NCBI GenBank assembly: GCA_900317555.1
Contig: ONHF01000006.1
Span: 86,100-150,099, forward strand
Source of the DNA: an uncultured Lachnospiraceae bacterium
Lineage (GTDB): Bacteria; Bacillota; Clostridia; Lachnospirales; Lachnospiraceae
Direction of reading: 5' to 3'
DNA: 64,000 nucleotides
Below, in pieces: positions 33,561 through 43,226 of this stretch (the stretch's first letter is position 1; every line of letters begins with the position of its first letter). The notes beneath the pieces were generated by a model. That model saw only the letters and a list, made by a program, of their open reading frames with translations. It did no database searches and was not told the origin of the DNA. A program made the translations under genes and the position numbers.

Positions 33561-34031
33561 ATGGCCAGACAGTCGAAAATTGAGGAACAGGCAGAGGCTC
33601 TGCTCACACCGATTGCGGAACGATTTGGTGTAAGAGTTTACGATGTCGATTACAGCAAGGAAGGCCCGGATTACTATCTGCGCCTCTATATCGACAAGGA
33701 CGGGGGCGTGAACATCGGCGACTGCGAGAATGTTTCAAGGGCAATGTCCGACGCGCTCGATGAACATGATTTTATACAGGACGCGTACACGCTCGAAGTG
33801 TCAAGCCCGGGCCTTGGCAGAACACTGACAAAGGACCGGCACTTCGCGCAGAGCATCGGCGAAAAGGTGGAAGGAACCACATACAAGCCTTTTGACGGAA
33901 AGAACAAGAGCTTTGACGGCATCCTGCAGGCTTTCACGGAGGAAACGGTAACGATTGCGGATGAAACCGGGAAAGAGTTGATTCTTCCAAGAAAAGACAT
34001 CGCAAAAATCAGACTGCAGATCGAGCTGTAA
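33561..34031 (+). CDS. rimP: Ribosome maturation factor RimP
   Basis: RimP (156 residues) helps assemble the 30S subunit. The N-terminal alpha/beta domain has VDYSKEGPDYYLRLYIDK and the family VSSPGLGRTLTKDRHF motif; the C-terminal SH3-like domain follows. TTTGGAGG precedes the ATG. It heads the rimP-nusA-ylxR-ylxQ-infB cluster, as in Bacillus. Confidence 0.96.
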   Translation: MARQSKIEEQAEALLTPIAERFGVRVYDVDYSKEGPDYYLRLYIDKDGGVNIGDCENVSRAMSDALDEHDFIQDAYTLEVSSPGLGRTLTKDRHFAQSIGEKVEGTTYKPFDGKNKSFDGILQAFTEETVTIADETGKELILPRKDIAKIRLQIEL

Positions 34032-34054
34032 AGGGATACGGTAAAGGAGAGAAC

Positions 34055-35437
34055 ATGGCTAGAGGCAAGGCAAAGGAAACAAAGAGTGACGAGAATATGC
34101 TCAAGGAGGCGATTCTTGCGCTTTCCGCGGAGAAGCATATCAGTGTCGACAAGCTTTTCTCGAATCTTGAGAACGCGCTCATTACAGCGTGCAAGAACAA
34201 CTTCGGCAAGACAGACAACATCTTCGTCCATGTAGACAGAGACGCGTTCACTTATGAAATTGTAGCGGAAAAGAAAGTGGTTTCTTCAGCGGACGAGGTC
34301 GAAGATCCGCAGCACCAGATTACAGCTGCGGACGCTCTGGCGGCACACATTGAAAATCCGGTACCCGGCGAGAACGTACGCGTGCAGCTTGACAGCCGTC
34401 AGTTCGGCCGTATCGCCGCCCAGATCGCCAAGAACGTAACGCTGCAGAGTATACGCGAGGAAGAGCGTGACCAGATGTACGAATATGTACAGAGCTACGC
34501 ACGCAGCGTTGTCATGGGAACCGTCGAAAGACAGATCGGCATGAACTATTCCGTTACCATCATGCCGGATATCCGCCGTATGACGCCGGAGACGCCGGAG
34601 GGTGTCATCATCGAGGGTATTCTGAACGAGAAGGACCAGATCCCCGGAGAGAACCTGCGCCCCGGACAGCACATTCATGTGTACGTGGAAGATGTCAAGA
34701 AGACGCAGAAGGGCGCTACAAGAATTATCCTTTCGAGAAAACATCCCGAACTTGTCAAATACCTGTTTGAGGAAGAAGTTGCAGAAATCCGGGACGGCAT
34801 TGTCAAGATCATGGCGATTGCCAGAGAAGCCGGCAGCAGAACCAAGATCGCTGTCGCGAGCACAAATCCCGGCGTTGATCCTGTCGGCGCCTGCGTCGGT
34901 CTCAACGGCAGCCGCATCAATACGATTGTCGAGGAGCTTGGCGGCGAGAAGATTGATATCATTACCTGGGATGAGAACCCCGGCAATCTGATTCAGAACG
35001 CGCTGTCGCCGGCCAAGGTCATTTCTGTTTTTGCAGATCCCGAGGAAAAGAGCGCGAAGGTCGTTGTACCGGATTATCAGCTTTCTCTTGCGATCGGCAG
35101 GGAAGGACAGAATGCGCGGCTGGCTGCAAGACTTACCGGATACAAGATTGATATCAAGAGTGAAACGCAGGCGAAGGATGCGCCCGGCTTCCGCTACGAA
35201 GATTATCTTGACGGCGACGAAGAAGTCATCGAATATGTGGATGAAAACGGCAATCCTGTGGACGCGGACGGCAATCCGATTGATCCTTCCGAGATCATTG
35301 AATATGTGGATGAGAATGGCAACCCGGTAGACGAGAACGGCAATCCGATCGGCGCCGGAACGGACGGAGAGGAGCCTGCAGAGCAGGAGGAAGCTGAAGG
35401 CGCCGGAGATGCGCCGGAAGATCCGGAGCAAGAGTAA
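34055..35437 (+). CDS. nusA: Transcription termination/antitermination factor NusA
   Basis: NusA (460 residues) binds RNA polymerase and nascent RNA and controls pausing, termination and antitermination. Order: N-terminal RNAP-binding domain, S1 domain (about 135-200), KH1 and KH2 (about 230-370, with [19 protein letters not shown] and [16 protein letters not shown]). After the KH domains there is no E. coli-type AR domain; instead an acidic tail of about 75 residues contains two copies of [11 protein letters not shown] and a Glu-rich end. That tail is longer than in Bacillus NusA. It sits 24 bases after rimP. Confidence 0.95.
   Translation: MARGKAKETKSDENMLKEAILALSAEKHISVDKLFSNLENALITACKNNFGKTDNIFVHVDRDAFTYEIVAEKKVVSSADEVEDPQHQITAADALAAHIENPVPGENVRVQLDSRQFGRIAAQIAKNVTLQSIREEERDQMYEYVQSYARSVVMGTVERQIGMNYSVTIMPDIRRMTPETPEGVIIEGILNEKDQIPGENLRPGQHIHVYVEDVKKTQKGATRIILSRKHPELVKYLFEEEVAEIRDGIVKIMAIAREAGSRTKIAVASTNPGVDPVGACVGLNGSRINTIVEELGGEKIDIITWDENPGNLIQNALSPAKVISVFADPEEKSAKVVVPDYQLSLAIGREGQNARLAARLTGYKIDIKSETQAKDAPGFRYEDYLDGDEEVIEYVDENGNPVDADGNPIDPSEIIEYVDENGNPVDENGNPIGAGTDGEEPAEQEEAEGAGDAPEDPEQE
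35228..35350 (+). repeat. Tandem repeat in the NusA tail
   Basis: Two in-frame copies of an [12 protein letters not shown]-x-x-GNPI unit, joined by DPSE. The two copies differ at synonymous sites, so the repeat is kept at protein level and is not a fresh duplication. Confidence 0.75.
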
Positions 35438-35441
35438 AGCT

Positions 35442-35705
35442 ATGCCGAAGAAAATTCCGATGCGCAGCTGTATCGGCTGCGGAGCGAGCAAGGAGAAAAA
35501 GGATATGATCCGCGTCATCAGGACGCCGGAGGGAAAAGTGATTACAGATCCCGGCGGCAGGGCGAACGGACGCGGCGCGTATCTGTGCAAGGATCCTGCC
35601 TGCGTTGGTAAGGCAGAGAAGAAGAAAGCGCTTTCCCGCGCGCTAGGCTGCGAAATTCCGGCAGAGATTTATGACAGGCTGCGCGAGGCGGTTTCTATGA
35701 AATAA
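35442..35705 (+). CDS. ylxR: YlxR family RNA-binding protein
   Basis: An 87-residue YlxR (DUF448) protein. The family signature PMRSCIGCGASKEKKDMIRV with GRANGRGAYLCKD is intact. In Bacillus it is linked to RNase P and other nucleic-acid tasks. I start it at ATG 35442, four bases after the nusA stop, because upstream in-frame residues are not family-like; the ribosome site is weak and coupling to nusA is likely. Confidence 0.92.
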   Translation: MPKKIPMRSCIGCGASKEKKDMIRVIRTPEGKVITDPGGRANGRGAYLCKDPACVGKAEKKKALSRALGCEIPAEIYDRLREAVSMK

Positions 35706-35716
35706 CAGGTGAATGG

Positions 35717-36052
35717 ATGGACAGAGTTTACTCGATGCTGGGAATTGCCGCGAAGGCAGGCAAGGTGAAAAGCGGAGCCTTCCTGACGGTGCAGGAAATC
35801 CTTGCAGGAAGGGCCAAACTGGTGCTGCTTGTAAAGGATGCCGGCAGCAATACAGTCAAACAGATCCGTGACAAGTGCGCGTCGCGGCAGGTTCCGCTGC
35901 TGGTCTATGGCAGTGCGGAAGGGCTTGGACAAGCGCTTGGCAAAGAACTGCGTACGTGTTGTGCCTTGACGGACAGCGGCCTTTCGGAGAGTATCGGAAA
36001 GCTGATATATCAGAGCGAAGAAAGAGGTAAGAATGGCGAAAACGAAGATTAG
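35717..36052 (+). CDS. ylxQ: L7Ae-family RNA-binding protein (YlxQ)
   Basis: A 111-residue L7Ae/L30e/S12e/Gadd45 fold protein. GIAAKAGKVKSGAFLTVQE and LVLLVKDAGSNTVKQI are typical of the YlxQ group that binds K-turn RNA. Its last 20 bases overlap the start of infB. The place between ylxR and infB is fixed in Firmicutes. Confidence 0.92.
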   Translation: MDRVYSMLGIAAKAGKVKSGAFLTVQEILAGRAKLVLLVKDAGSNTVKQIRDKCASRQVPLLVYGSAEGLGQALGKELRTCCALTDSGLSESIGKLIYQSEERGKNGENED

Positions 36053-39000
36053 TGAACTGGAAGCCGCCTGCGGAGCGGACAGGAAAGACATCATTGCCTT
36101 TCTGAATGAAAAGGGCATTGACGCGAAGACGGCCGGCAGCAGTGTCGACGAGACGGCGGCAGCTCTTGTGATGGACAGATTCGGCGCCGGAAACGCTAAA
36201 ACCTCTGCACCCGCGCAGGATTCCGATAAGACGCCTTCCGGGGGAACCGTGAAAAAGGTTGTCAAGAAAGTGATCCGCAAGAAAATTATCGTTGTGAACA
36301 ACAGTGGTGCTTCGGCCAAGCGACCCGCCGGACAGAGCAGCGCTTCCGCGGCGAGATCCTCCCAGACAGGCAGCAGAAAACCGCAGGCGGGCGGACATAG
36401 AAACGAAGCCCGGCCGGCCGGAACATATCATCCGATTAAGCCCAGAACCGCGCCGTCGGATTTAACGGCAGCTGTACGTCCGGCCGGTGTGACGGATGCT
36501 GCGCAGGTCCGTAAAGCAGAGTCTCCGGTACAGGAGGCGAAGGAACAGCCGGTAAGCCGGCAGCAGGAAAATACCGTTTCGGTAAGTCCGCAGACGGCAT
36601 CTGCTGCGGAGCCGGAAAAGACACAGGCGGTTTCAGCGGCATCGAAGGTAACTGCAGCGCAGGTACCCGCAGCAGCGGAAAAAACGGTAAACGCCGGTGT
36701 ACAGGCTGCGGCGCAGCCGGAGAAGGCTCCTGCTTCCGATAAGATGCAGGCGGAAACGGCAAAGACCGCTCCTGCTTCCGCGGAACCGGAGAAGAAAGAG
36801 CCTCCGAAAAGAAGAAATATTTTTGATGAGATGCAGGCAGCCAGAAAGAGAGAAGCTGCTGCCCGTGCTGCGCAAAGAAGCGACGGCCAGCGCGGCGGAC
36901 GCTCGTTTGGCGGAAACGGCCAGCAGGGCGGACGCTCGTTTGGCGGAAACGGCCAGCAGGGCGGACGCTCCTTTGGCGGTGGCGGCCAGCGTGGCGGACG
37001 CTCCTTTGGTGGAAACGGTCAGCAGGGTGGACGCTCGTTTGGCGGAAACGGCCAGCAGGGCGGACGGTCCTATGGCGGAAACGGCCAGCAGGGCGGACGC
37101 TCGTTTGGCGGAAACGGTCAGCAGGGCGGACGCTCCTTTGGCGGTTCTTCCGCAGCACCGGCTTTCGGAGCCGACAATAAGAGAAGGCAGAATCAGGCAA
37201 AGGACAAACGCAACCGGAAGGATTTTGCTTATACCGAAGAGGAACAGAAAGAGAGAAAGGGGCGTTCCGGCCGCTTTGTAAGGCCTGCTGCCGAGAAGAA
37301 GGAAGAACCGGTACAGGAGCAGATCAAGGTAATCACAATCCCCGAGAAGCTTACGATCGGCGAACTTGCCGACGCGATGCACATGAAAGCGGCGGAGCTG
37401 ATCAAGAAACTGTTCCTTGCCGGAAAGGCAATGACGGTCAACAGCGAAGTCTCCTATGAAGAGGCGGAGAACATTGCCGCAGACTACGACATCCTCTGCG
37501 AAAAGGAAGAGAAGGTCGATGTCATCGAGGAACTTCTGAAAGAAGAGGATGACAAGGAAGAAGACATGGTCAGCAGACCTCCGGTTATCTGCGTTATGGG
37601 ACATGTCGACCACGGCAAGACTTCTATTCTTGACTATATCCGCAAATCGCATGTAACAGCTAAGGAAGCCGGCGGCATTACGCAGGCTATCGGCGCTTAT
37701 ACCGTAAAGACCAAGGACGGCAGAGATATTACTTTCCTTGATACGCCCGGCCATGAAGCATTCACGGCGATGCGTCTTCGCGGTGCACAGTCGACCGATA
37801 TCGCGGTACTGGTTGTCGCGGCGGACGACGGTGTCATGCCGCAGACCATCGAAGCGATCAACCACGCAAAGGCGGCAGGCGTTGAAATCATCGTCGCTGT
37901 CAACAAGATCGATAAACCCGACGCGGATCCTGACAGAGTCAAGACGCAGCTTACCCAGTATGGTCTGACCGCTTCTGACTGGGGCGGACAGACGGAGTTC
38001 GTCAATGTTTCCGCCAAAACAGGTCAGGGCATCGATGACCTGCTTGACACAATCCTTCTGCAGGCGGATGTTATGGAACTCAAGGCGAATCCGAACCGCC
38101 TCGCGAGAGGCCTGGTTCTGGAAGCCAGACTCGACAGAGGCCGCGGCCCGGTTGCAAATGTGCTTGTACAGAAAGGCACACTCCATGTCGGCGATTTTGT
38201 CTCCGCAGGTCCTGCGTTCGGCAAGGTCCGCGCGATGATCAACGACAAGGGAGATAATGTCAAAGAGGCCGGCCCTTCGATTCCGGTCATGGTCATGGGA
38301 CTTTCCGATGTTCCGTCCGCAGGCGAAGTTATTGTCGCGCACAGCAGCAATGACGAGGCCAAGAGCTATGCCGAGACTTATAAAGCACAGCACAAGGAAG
38401 AACTGGTTGAAGAGAACAGAATGTCCATGAAGGTGGAGGATCTGTTCGATCAGATGCGCGAAGGCAAGATGAAGGAACTTGAACTTATCGTCAAGGCAGA
38501 CGTGCAGGGTTCCGTCGAGGCCCTGTGCACCAGCCTGCAGAAGCTCTCCAACGATGAGGTTATGGTCAAGATCATTCACAGCGCGGTCGGTAACATCTCC
38601 GAATCGGATGTTACGCTTGCGGAAGCCTCGAACGCGGCGATCATCGGCTTTAATGTTCATCCGGACGCGACAGCCAAGTCGATCGCGGATCATGGCGGCG
38701 TAAGCATCCATCTTTACAAGGTCATTTACCAGGCGATCGACGATGTGGATGCCGCCCTCAAGGGAATGCTGGCTCCGGTTTACGAGGAGAAGGTCATCGG
38801 TCACGCACAGGTGCGCCAGCTCTTCAGGTCCGGCAAGATCGGCAATATCGCGGGCTGCATGGTTCTGGACGGTGTGATCGAAAAGGGCTGCAGCGTACGG
38901 ATTACCAGAGACGGAGAGCAGATCTTCGACGGCGAACTCGAATCGCTCAAGCGCTTCAAGGATGATGTGAAGGAAGTCAAGGCCGGATATGACTGCGGTC

Positions 39001-39137
39001 TTGTTTTCAAGGACTGGGACAGCATGAATGTCGATGACACCATCGAAGCTTACAAGATGGTGGAAGTACCCAGAGAAGAAGTTGAAAGAAGAAAAGCGGC
39101 GGAAGCAAATAAGACGGCTAAAACAGCTAAGCAGTAA
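36033..39137 (+). CDS. infB: Translation initiation factor IF-2
   Basis: IF-2 (1034 residues) places fMet-tRNA on the 30S subunit and promotes 70S joining. The N-terminal 400 residues are low complexity: an IF2N-like start, an Ala/Pro/Glu/Lys run, and then eight copies of an 11-residue [11 protein letters not shown] unit (about 288-373). The conserved part follows: a second IF2N region, the G domain with [16 protein letters not shown] (about 522), [14 protein letters not shown] and [11 protein letters not shown], then domains II-IV. The unit repeats are unusual in IF-2. The start lies inside the ylxQ end, with AAAGAGGTAAGA before it. Confidence 0.96.
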   Translation: MAKTKISELEAACGADRKDIIAFLNEKGIDAKTAGSSVDETAAALVMDRFGAGNAKTSAPAQDSDKTPSGGTVKKVVKKVIRKKIIVVNNSGASAKRPAGQSSASAARSSQTGSRKPQAGGHRNEARPAGTYHPIKPRTAPSDLTAAVRPAGVTDAAQVRKAESPVQEAKEQPVSRQQENTVSVSPQTASAAEPEKTQAVSAASKVTAAQVPAAAEKTVNAGVQAAAQPEKAPASDKMQAETAKTAPASAEPEKKEPPKRRNIFDEMQAARKREAAARAAQRSDGQRGGRSFGGNGQQGGRSFGGNGQQGGRSFGGGGQRGGRSFGGNGQQGGRSFGGNGQQGGRSYGGNGQQGGRSFGGNGQQGGRSFGGSSAAPAFGADNKRRQNQAKDKRNRKDFAYTEEEQKERKGRSGRFVRPAAEKKEEPVQEQIKVITIPEKLTIGELADAMHMKAAELIKKLFLAGKAMTVNSEVSYEEAENIAADYDILCEKEEKVDVIEELLKEEDDKEEDMVSRPPVICVMGHVDHGKTSILDYIRKSHVTAKEAGGITQAIGAYTVKTKDGRDITFLDTPGHEAFTAMRLRGAQSTDIAVLVVAADDGVMPQTIEAINHAKAAGVEIIVAVNKIDKPDADPDRVKTQLTQYGLTASDWGGQTEFVNVSAKTGQGIDDLLDTILLQADVMELKANPNRLARGLVLEARLDRGRGPVANVLVQKGTLHVGDFVSAGPAFGKVRAMINDKGDNVKEAGPSIPVMVMGLSDVPSAGEVIVAHSSNDEAKSYAETYKAQHKEELVEENRMSMKVEDLFDQMREGKMKELELIVKADVQGSVEALCTSLQKLSNDEVMVKIIHSAVGNISESDVTLAEASNAAIIGFNVHPDATAKSIADHGGVSIHLYKVIYQAIDDVDAALKGMLAPVYEEKVIGHAQVRQLFRSGKIGNIAGCMVLDGVIEKGCSVRITRDGEQIFDGELESLKRFKDDVKEVKAGYDCGLVFKDWDSMNVDDTIEAYKMVEVPREEVERRKAAEANKTAKTAKQ
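36894..37151 (+). repeat. 33-base tandem repeats in infB
   Basis: Eight in-frame copies of a 33-base unit encode [11 protein letters not shown]; copy 3 has GGGGQR, copy 6 has RSY, copy 8 is cut short. High identity among copies suggests recent expansion. The result is an RGG/FG-rich, disordered, positively charged segment. Confidence 0.92.
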
Positions 39138-39155
39138 AACTGTTTCCTCCGCACG

Positions 39156-39197
39156 TGACGGGGCCTTTCCGGATTCTGATCCGGAGGGACCCCGTCA
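39156..39197 (+). promoter_or_regulatory. Strong hairpin between infB and rbfA
   Basis: Nearly perfect arms (TGACGGGG...CCCCGTCA with TCCGGAT/ATCCGGA inside) 18 bases after infB and 24 before rbfA. There is no T run, so RNA processing, stabilisation of the upstream message or partial termination are all possible. Confidence 0.65.
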
Positions 39198-39221
39198 GAA
39201 ATATCAGGTGGAAATTCTATT

Positions 39222-39659
39222 ATGAGAAAAAACAGCGTTAAAAACCGCAGGATCAACGACGAGGTGATGCGCGAGCTCGCGCAGATCGTCCGGGATATCA
39301 AAGATCCCAGAGTTTCTCCGATGACCAGCATTCTGCAGGTCGAGGTGGCGCCGGATCTGAAAAACTGCAAGGTTTTCGTTTCCGTACTCGGAAGTGAAGA
39401 GGATGCGAAGAAGACGATGCAGGGACTGGAGAGCGCTTCCGGCTTTATCCGCAGCGAACTGGCGCACAGAGTGAATCTTCGCAATACGCCGCAGCTCCGC
39501 TTTATTATGGATGATTCGATCGCGTATGGTGTCTCCATGTCGAAAAAGATCAGCGAAGTTATGGAAGCGGACGAAAAGGCGGAGAAAGACAGAGAGGCGC
39601 GCGGCATCGATATTGACGACAACAGTGCGTACGTACACGCGGATCAGGAAGAAGAATGA
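39222..39659 (+). CDS. rbfA: Ribosome-binding factor A
   Basis: RbfA (145 residues) is a KH-fold 30S maturation factor. RRINDEVMRELAQIVRDIKD, VSPMTSILQVEVAPDL and LRFIMDDSIAYG are characteristic. It has a charged C-terminal tail beyond the core of about 120 residues. Its stop overlaps the start of the DHH gene by 4 bases. Confidence 0.95.
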   Translation: MRKNSVKNRRINDEVMRELAQIVRDIKDPRVSPMTSILQVEVAPDLKNCKVFVSVLGSEEDAKKTMQGLESASGFIRSELAHRVNLRNTPQLRFIMDDSIAYGVSMSKKISEVMEADEKAEKDREARGIDIDDNSAYVHADQEEE

Positions 39660-40642
39660 TCAGAATACTGAATGAATTAAAAGAATGCGGCAGCATTGCC
39701 GTCAGCGGACATGTCCGCCCCGACGGCGACTGTGTCGGTTCCTGCCTTGCGCTGGCATTGTTTTTACGAAAAGCCATGCCAAACGCGCAGGTGGATGTTT
39801 TTCTGGAGAATATTCCGGAAGAACTGCAGCGAAACGCGGCAGGCGCAGACACGGTGAACAGGGACTACCGGACAGATATCGAAAGCTATGACGCGTTCGT
39901 TTGCCTTGACTGCGAAAAGGAGCGGCTTGGCGACGCACTCCCTATATTCGCACGCGCGAAGAAGACGCTCAACGTAGATCATCATAAATCCAATCCGGGC
40001 AGTGCGCGGATCAATTACATCGTTCCCGGAGCTTCGAGCACCTGTGAACTGGTCTACAATATGATCAACGCTTCCGCGGAGGGCGACGCGCTCCTGGATG
40101 AGGAAATCGCAAGGAATCTCTATATCGGCATGGTGACGGATACCGGGATTTTCCAGTATTCGAACACTTCGAGAAGAACAATGGAAATCGCGGGCAGGCT
40201 CCTCGATTTCGGCTTTGACTTTTCGAGAATCGTGCGGGAAGTCTTCAATGAGAAGACCTATGTGCAACAGCTGGTTCTCGGCAGAGCGCTCATGGAAAGT
40301 GTGCGCTTTCATGATGACCGGTGCATTTACAGTGTGCTGGACCGGAAGACGATGCAGATTTACAACGCCGGCAGCGCGGATGTGGATGGCATTGCTTCGC
40401 AGCTCGTGCGGACGCACGGTGTCTGCTGCGCGGTCTTTCTGCATGAAATGACACCGCTTACGTTCAAGGCGAGCTTCCGCTCAACGGGGGAAGTGGACGT
40501 TTCGAAGCTCGCGCAGTGCTTTGGCGGCGGCGGACACGAAAGAGCCGCCGGATGCACGTTTACGGGCATGCGCTGGCAGGAGATTATGGAACAGGTAAAG
40601 GTGAAAATCGCGGAGCAGCTGGATGCAGAGAACGGAAAATGA
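39656..40642 (+). CDS. nrnA: DHH-family oligoribonuclease/pAp phosphatase
   Basis: The 328-residue protein has a DHH domain (GHVRPDGDCVGSCLAL, CLDCEKERLG, NVDHHKSNPGS) and a C-terminal DHHA1 domain (GGGGHERAAGC). Members degrade short oligonucleotides or pAp, some cyclic dinucleotide products. The rbfA-nrnA-truB order is standard in Firmicutes. It overlaps rbfA by 4 bases and truB by 20. Confidence 0.93.
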   Translation: MIRILNELKECGSIAVSGHVRPDGDCVGSCLALALFLRKAMPNAQVDVFLENIPEELQRNAAGADTVNRDYRTDIESYDAFVCLDCEKERLGDALPIFARAKKTLNVDHHKSNPGSARINYIVPGASSTCELVYNMINASAEGDALLDEEIARNLYIGMVTDTGIFQYSNTSRRTMEIAGRLLDFGFDFSRIVREVFNEKTYVQQLVLGRALMESVRFHDDRCIYSVLDRKTMQIYNAGSADVDGIASQLVRTHGVCCAVFLHEMTPLTFKASFRSTGEVDVSKLAQCFGGGGHERAAGCTFTGMRWQEIMEQVKVKIAEQLDAENGK

Positions 40643-41585
40643 TTTTACCGGCATGCTGGTTATCAGAAAAGAGCAGGGGTATACATCCAGCGACGTGGTG
40701 GCCAGACTGCGCGGCATATTGCATATGCGCAAAATCGGACATACAGGAACGCTCGACCCGCAGGCGGAAGGAGTGCTTCCTGTATGTTTAGGTAAGGCGA
40801 CAAAGCTCGCGGACCTCATCGCGGACAGAGACAAGGAATATATCGCGAAGATGCGGCTCGGCGTCGCCACAGATACGCAGGATATGACAGGGAGCGTGCT
40901 TCGGGAGATATCCGCAGAGGAGGTAATCCGCCTTGTGACGCCGGAAAGCATCGAGGACGCCTTCGGGCAGTTCAGAGGTGAAATCGAGCAGATTCCGCCG
41001 ATGTATTCCGCGGTCTGGAGCGGCGGGAGACGGCTTTACGAGCTTGCCCGGGAGGGAATCACTGTCGAGAGAAAGCCAAGACGCATTTCGATTAAAGAGC
41101 TGGAAATTCTGAAAATCAGTCTTCCGTATGTTGAATTTCGCGTGTGCTGTTCCAAGGGTACCTATATCCGCACGCTCTGCGACGATATCGGAACCGCGCT
41201 GGGGACAGGAGCGGCTATGGAACATCTGCTCAGAACCCGTGTCGGAATTTTCACGCTGGAAAACGCGCTGACGCTTTCCGAAGTGGAAGCGCTGATGCGG
41301 GAAAACAGACCGGCGCTTGAACAGCGGATTCTGCCGGTTGATTTTTTCTTTGCGGACGCGCCGGCCGTGCATGTGCGGGAAGACGCTCTGGGGTATCTTC
41401 GCAATGGGAATCCGCTCTCCTGCGACAACCTGGCGGAAGAAAGCCTGCCGCACGCAGATTATATCCGCGTCTATAACAGCACAGGCGTTTTCTACGCACT
41501 GTACCGGTACAATGAACAGAGAAAGAGGATCCTTCCGGTTAAAATGTTTCACGAGACAGACTCGCATATAAACGACAGAGCATGA
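40623..41585 (+). CDS. truB: tRNA pseudouridine(55) synthase
   Basis: TruB (320 residues) makes pseudouridine 55 in the tRNA T loop. The catalytic Asp is in IGHTGTLDPQAEGVLPV; SKGTYIRTLCDDIG and the C-terminal PUA-like region follow. The start lies within the end of nrnA; the core LVIRKEQGYTSSDVV begins about 10 residues later, so a slightly later start is possible. The end overlaps ribF by 4 bases. Confidence 0.95.
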   Translation: MQRTENDFTGMLVIRKEQGYTSSDVVARLRGILHMRKIGHTGTLDPQAEGVLPVCLGKATKLADLIADRDKEYIAKMRLGVATDTQDMTGSVLREISAEEVIRLVTPESIEDAFGQFRGEIEQIPPMYSAVWSGGRRLYELAREGITVERKPRRISIKELEILKISLPYVEFRVCCSKGTYIRTLCDDIGTALGTGAAMEHLLRTRVGIFTLENALTLSEVEALMRENRPALEQRILPVDFFFADAPAVHVREDALGYLRNGNPLSCDNLAEESLPHADYIRVYNSTGVFYALYRYNEQRKRILPVKMFHETDSHINDRA

Positions 41586-42523
41586 AGATAATTTCGGGAA
41601 CCACACAATTTCATACACAGAAGGAAAGCGCGGTCGCAATCGGCAAATTCGACGGCGTGCATAAAGGACACCGGCTGATTCTGGATGCGCTCCTGCGGCA
41701 GAAAAAGGAAGAGGGGCTGCAGGTCTGCGTGCTGACATTTGACCCTTCTCCGGAAGTGTTCTTCGGCTTCGGGGAGAACAAAGAGCTCTCGACGCAGCGC
41801 GAAAAACATCTTCTCTTCGAGCACCTCGACGTTGATCTTCTTGTCGAGTTTCCTTTCAATATCGAGACGGCTGCCATGCCGCCTGAAACTTTTGTAAGAG
41901 AGATCCTGTCGGAAAGACTACGGATGCGGTATCTTGCCGCGGGACCGGATCTTTCATTCGGAGACAGGGGAAAGGGCAATTTTGAGCTGCTGTCGTATCT
42001 TGCGCCGCGCTACGGTTATCAGACAAAGATGATCCAGAAAGTGCAGGAGAACGGAAAAGTGATCAGCTCCACGCTGATCCGGAGTCTGGTTGCGAAAGGA
42101 CAGATGGAAGAAGTGGAGGAATGCCTCGGCGCGCCGTACACGGTTCTTGGAACGGTCAGGCACGGAAGGGCGCTCGGCAGGACCATTGATATCCCTACTG
42201 TAAACCAGATCCCCGAAAAAACAAAGCTCCTGCCGCCACATGGCGTCTATTATTCGAAGGTGCGCATCGGCGATAAAATGTACTGCGGCATGACAAATAT
42301 CGGCGAGAAGCCGACGGTCAAGCAGGATCATACCGTAAATGTGGAGACCTATCTGTATGATTTTTCCGGTGACCTTTACGGACAGGAGATTGCCGTATCC
42401 CTGCTGACCTACCGGCGGCCGGAAATCCGCTTCGCGGGTATTGAAGAGCTGAAGGAACAGATGATGAAAGATGTGCAGGCGGGCAGAGTCTATCACGGCC
42501 TCGATACGCCGGCGGAGTCCTGA
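41582..42523 (+). CDS. ribF: Bifunctional riboflavin kinase/FAD synthetase
   Basis: A 313-residue enzyme that makes FMN and then FAD. The N-terminal adenylyltransferase domain has IGKFDGVHKGHRLIL and SSTLIRSLVAKG; the C-terminal flavokinase has GRTIDIPTVNQIPE and CGMTNIGEKPTVKQD. Length is normal. It overlaps truB by 4 bases, as in many Gram-positive genomes (truB-ribC). Confidence 0.95.
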   Translation: MKIISGTTQFHTQKESAVAIGKFDGVHKGHRLILDALLRQKKEEGLQVCVLTFDPSPEVFFGFGENKELSTQREKHLLFEHLDVDLLVEFPFNIETAAMPPETFVREILSERLRMRYLAAGPDLSFGDRGKGNFELLSYLAPRYGYQTKMIQKVQENGKVISSTLIRSLVAKGQMEEVEECLGAPYTVLGTVRHGRALGRTIDIPTVNQIPEKTKLLPPHGVYYSKVRIGDKMYCGMTNIGEKPTVKQDHTVNVETYLYDFSGDLYGQEIAVSLLTYRRPEIRFAGIEELKEQMMKDVQAGRVYHGLDTPAES

Positions 42524-42534
42524 CGGAGGTGACA

Positions 42535-43047
42535 ATGAGTCAGACAAAATCCAACATTGTGATGATCGGTATGCCGGCATCAGGAAAAAGCACAGTCGGC
42601 ATTATTCTCGCGAAGGCGCTCGGCTATGACTTTATAGACGGAGATCTTCTGATCCAGAAAACGACCGGCAAAAAGCTGGACGAGCTGATGGGAGAAATCG
42701 GGACACAGGCGTTTCTTGACCTTGAGAGCAGAATTCATCAGAACATAACGGCAGAGCGCACGGTCATCGCGCCCGGAGGAAGCGTTGTCATGGAAGAAGA
42801 GGCCATGCGGCACCTTCAGGAAATCGGCACGATTGTCTATCTGCAGATGGATCTTGACATGGCGCTTGACAGACTTCATGATCCGAAAAAGCGCGGCGTG
42901 GTGCTGGAAGAGGGTGAGACAATCGAAACGCTGTACTATAAAAGACTCCCTTTGTATGAGAAATACGCAGAGATTACAGTCAATGAGCGGGGACATGCGC
43001 TCGAGGATCTGGTCATTCAGATTCTGACAAAGCTGCACGGGCATTGA
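42535..43047 (+). CDS. Shikimate-kinase-like small-molecule kinase
   Basis: A 170-residue P-loop kinase of the shikimate kinase fold: Walker A GMPASGKSTVG, the DGDLLIQ acidic region, a lid with KKRGVVLEEGET, and a C-terminal RLPLYEKYAEIT. The residues that hold shikimate in AroK are not all kept: FxxR before Glu reads AFLDLES (Arg to Leu), and the GGG loop reads APGGSVVM. I therefore would not call it AroK with confidence; the substrate may differ. ATG 42535 has GGAGGTGACA before it; a GTG stands 6 bases upstream. It lies between ribF and rpsO, away from any aromatic-pathway gene. Confidence 0.8.
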   Translation: MSQTKSNIVMIGMPASGKSTVGIILAKALGYDFIDGDLLIQKTTGKKLDELMGEIGTQAFLDLESRIHQNITAERTVIAPGGSVVMEEEAMRHLQEIGTIVYLQMDLDMALDRLHDPKKRGVVLEEGETIETLYYKRLPLYEKYAEITVNERGHALEDLVIQILTKLHGH

Positions 43048-43111
43048 CCGCATGAAAATCGTCCGGCAATTAACGCCCGGATTAAAAAAATCTAAATTGA
43101 GGCGGGCAGGC

Positions 43112-43140
43112 TTTACTTTGAAAATGAAGTATGCTATGCT
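43112..43140 (+). promoter_or_regulatory. Promoter of rpsO
   Basis: TTTACT (43112-43117), 17 bases, TATGCT (43135-43140), leaving an 80-base leader before rpsO. Confidence 0.55.
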
Positions 43141-43144
43141 CTCA

Positions 43145-43220
43145 ATGTTGCGTTTTGTACCGCAGCCAGGGTCACGGGACTCCGTCCTGATCTTAGCCGC
43201 GGCGGATAGCTGAAAGGAGA
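43145..43220 (+). promoter_or_regulatory. Structured rpsO leader, candidate S15 autoregulation site
   Basis: The leader is GC-rich and folds around CCGCAGCC/… GCCGCGG-type arms with an inner CAGGG...CCTG stem, ending next to the GAAAGGAG ribosome site. Leaders that bind S15 and block their own translation are known in several phyla. The exact fold here is inference. Confidence 0.4.
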
Positions 43221-43226
43221 ACAGAG

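Noticed and set aside
36894-37151. CRISPR-like array
   Set aside because: The 33-base units are directly adjacent with no spacers, in frame inside infB.
36633-38804. A 723-codon - strand frame opposite infB
   Set aside because: Its [11 protein letters not shown]-like repeats are just the complement of the IF-2 repeats.
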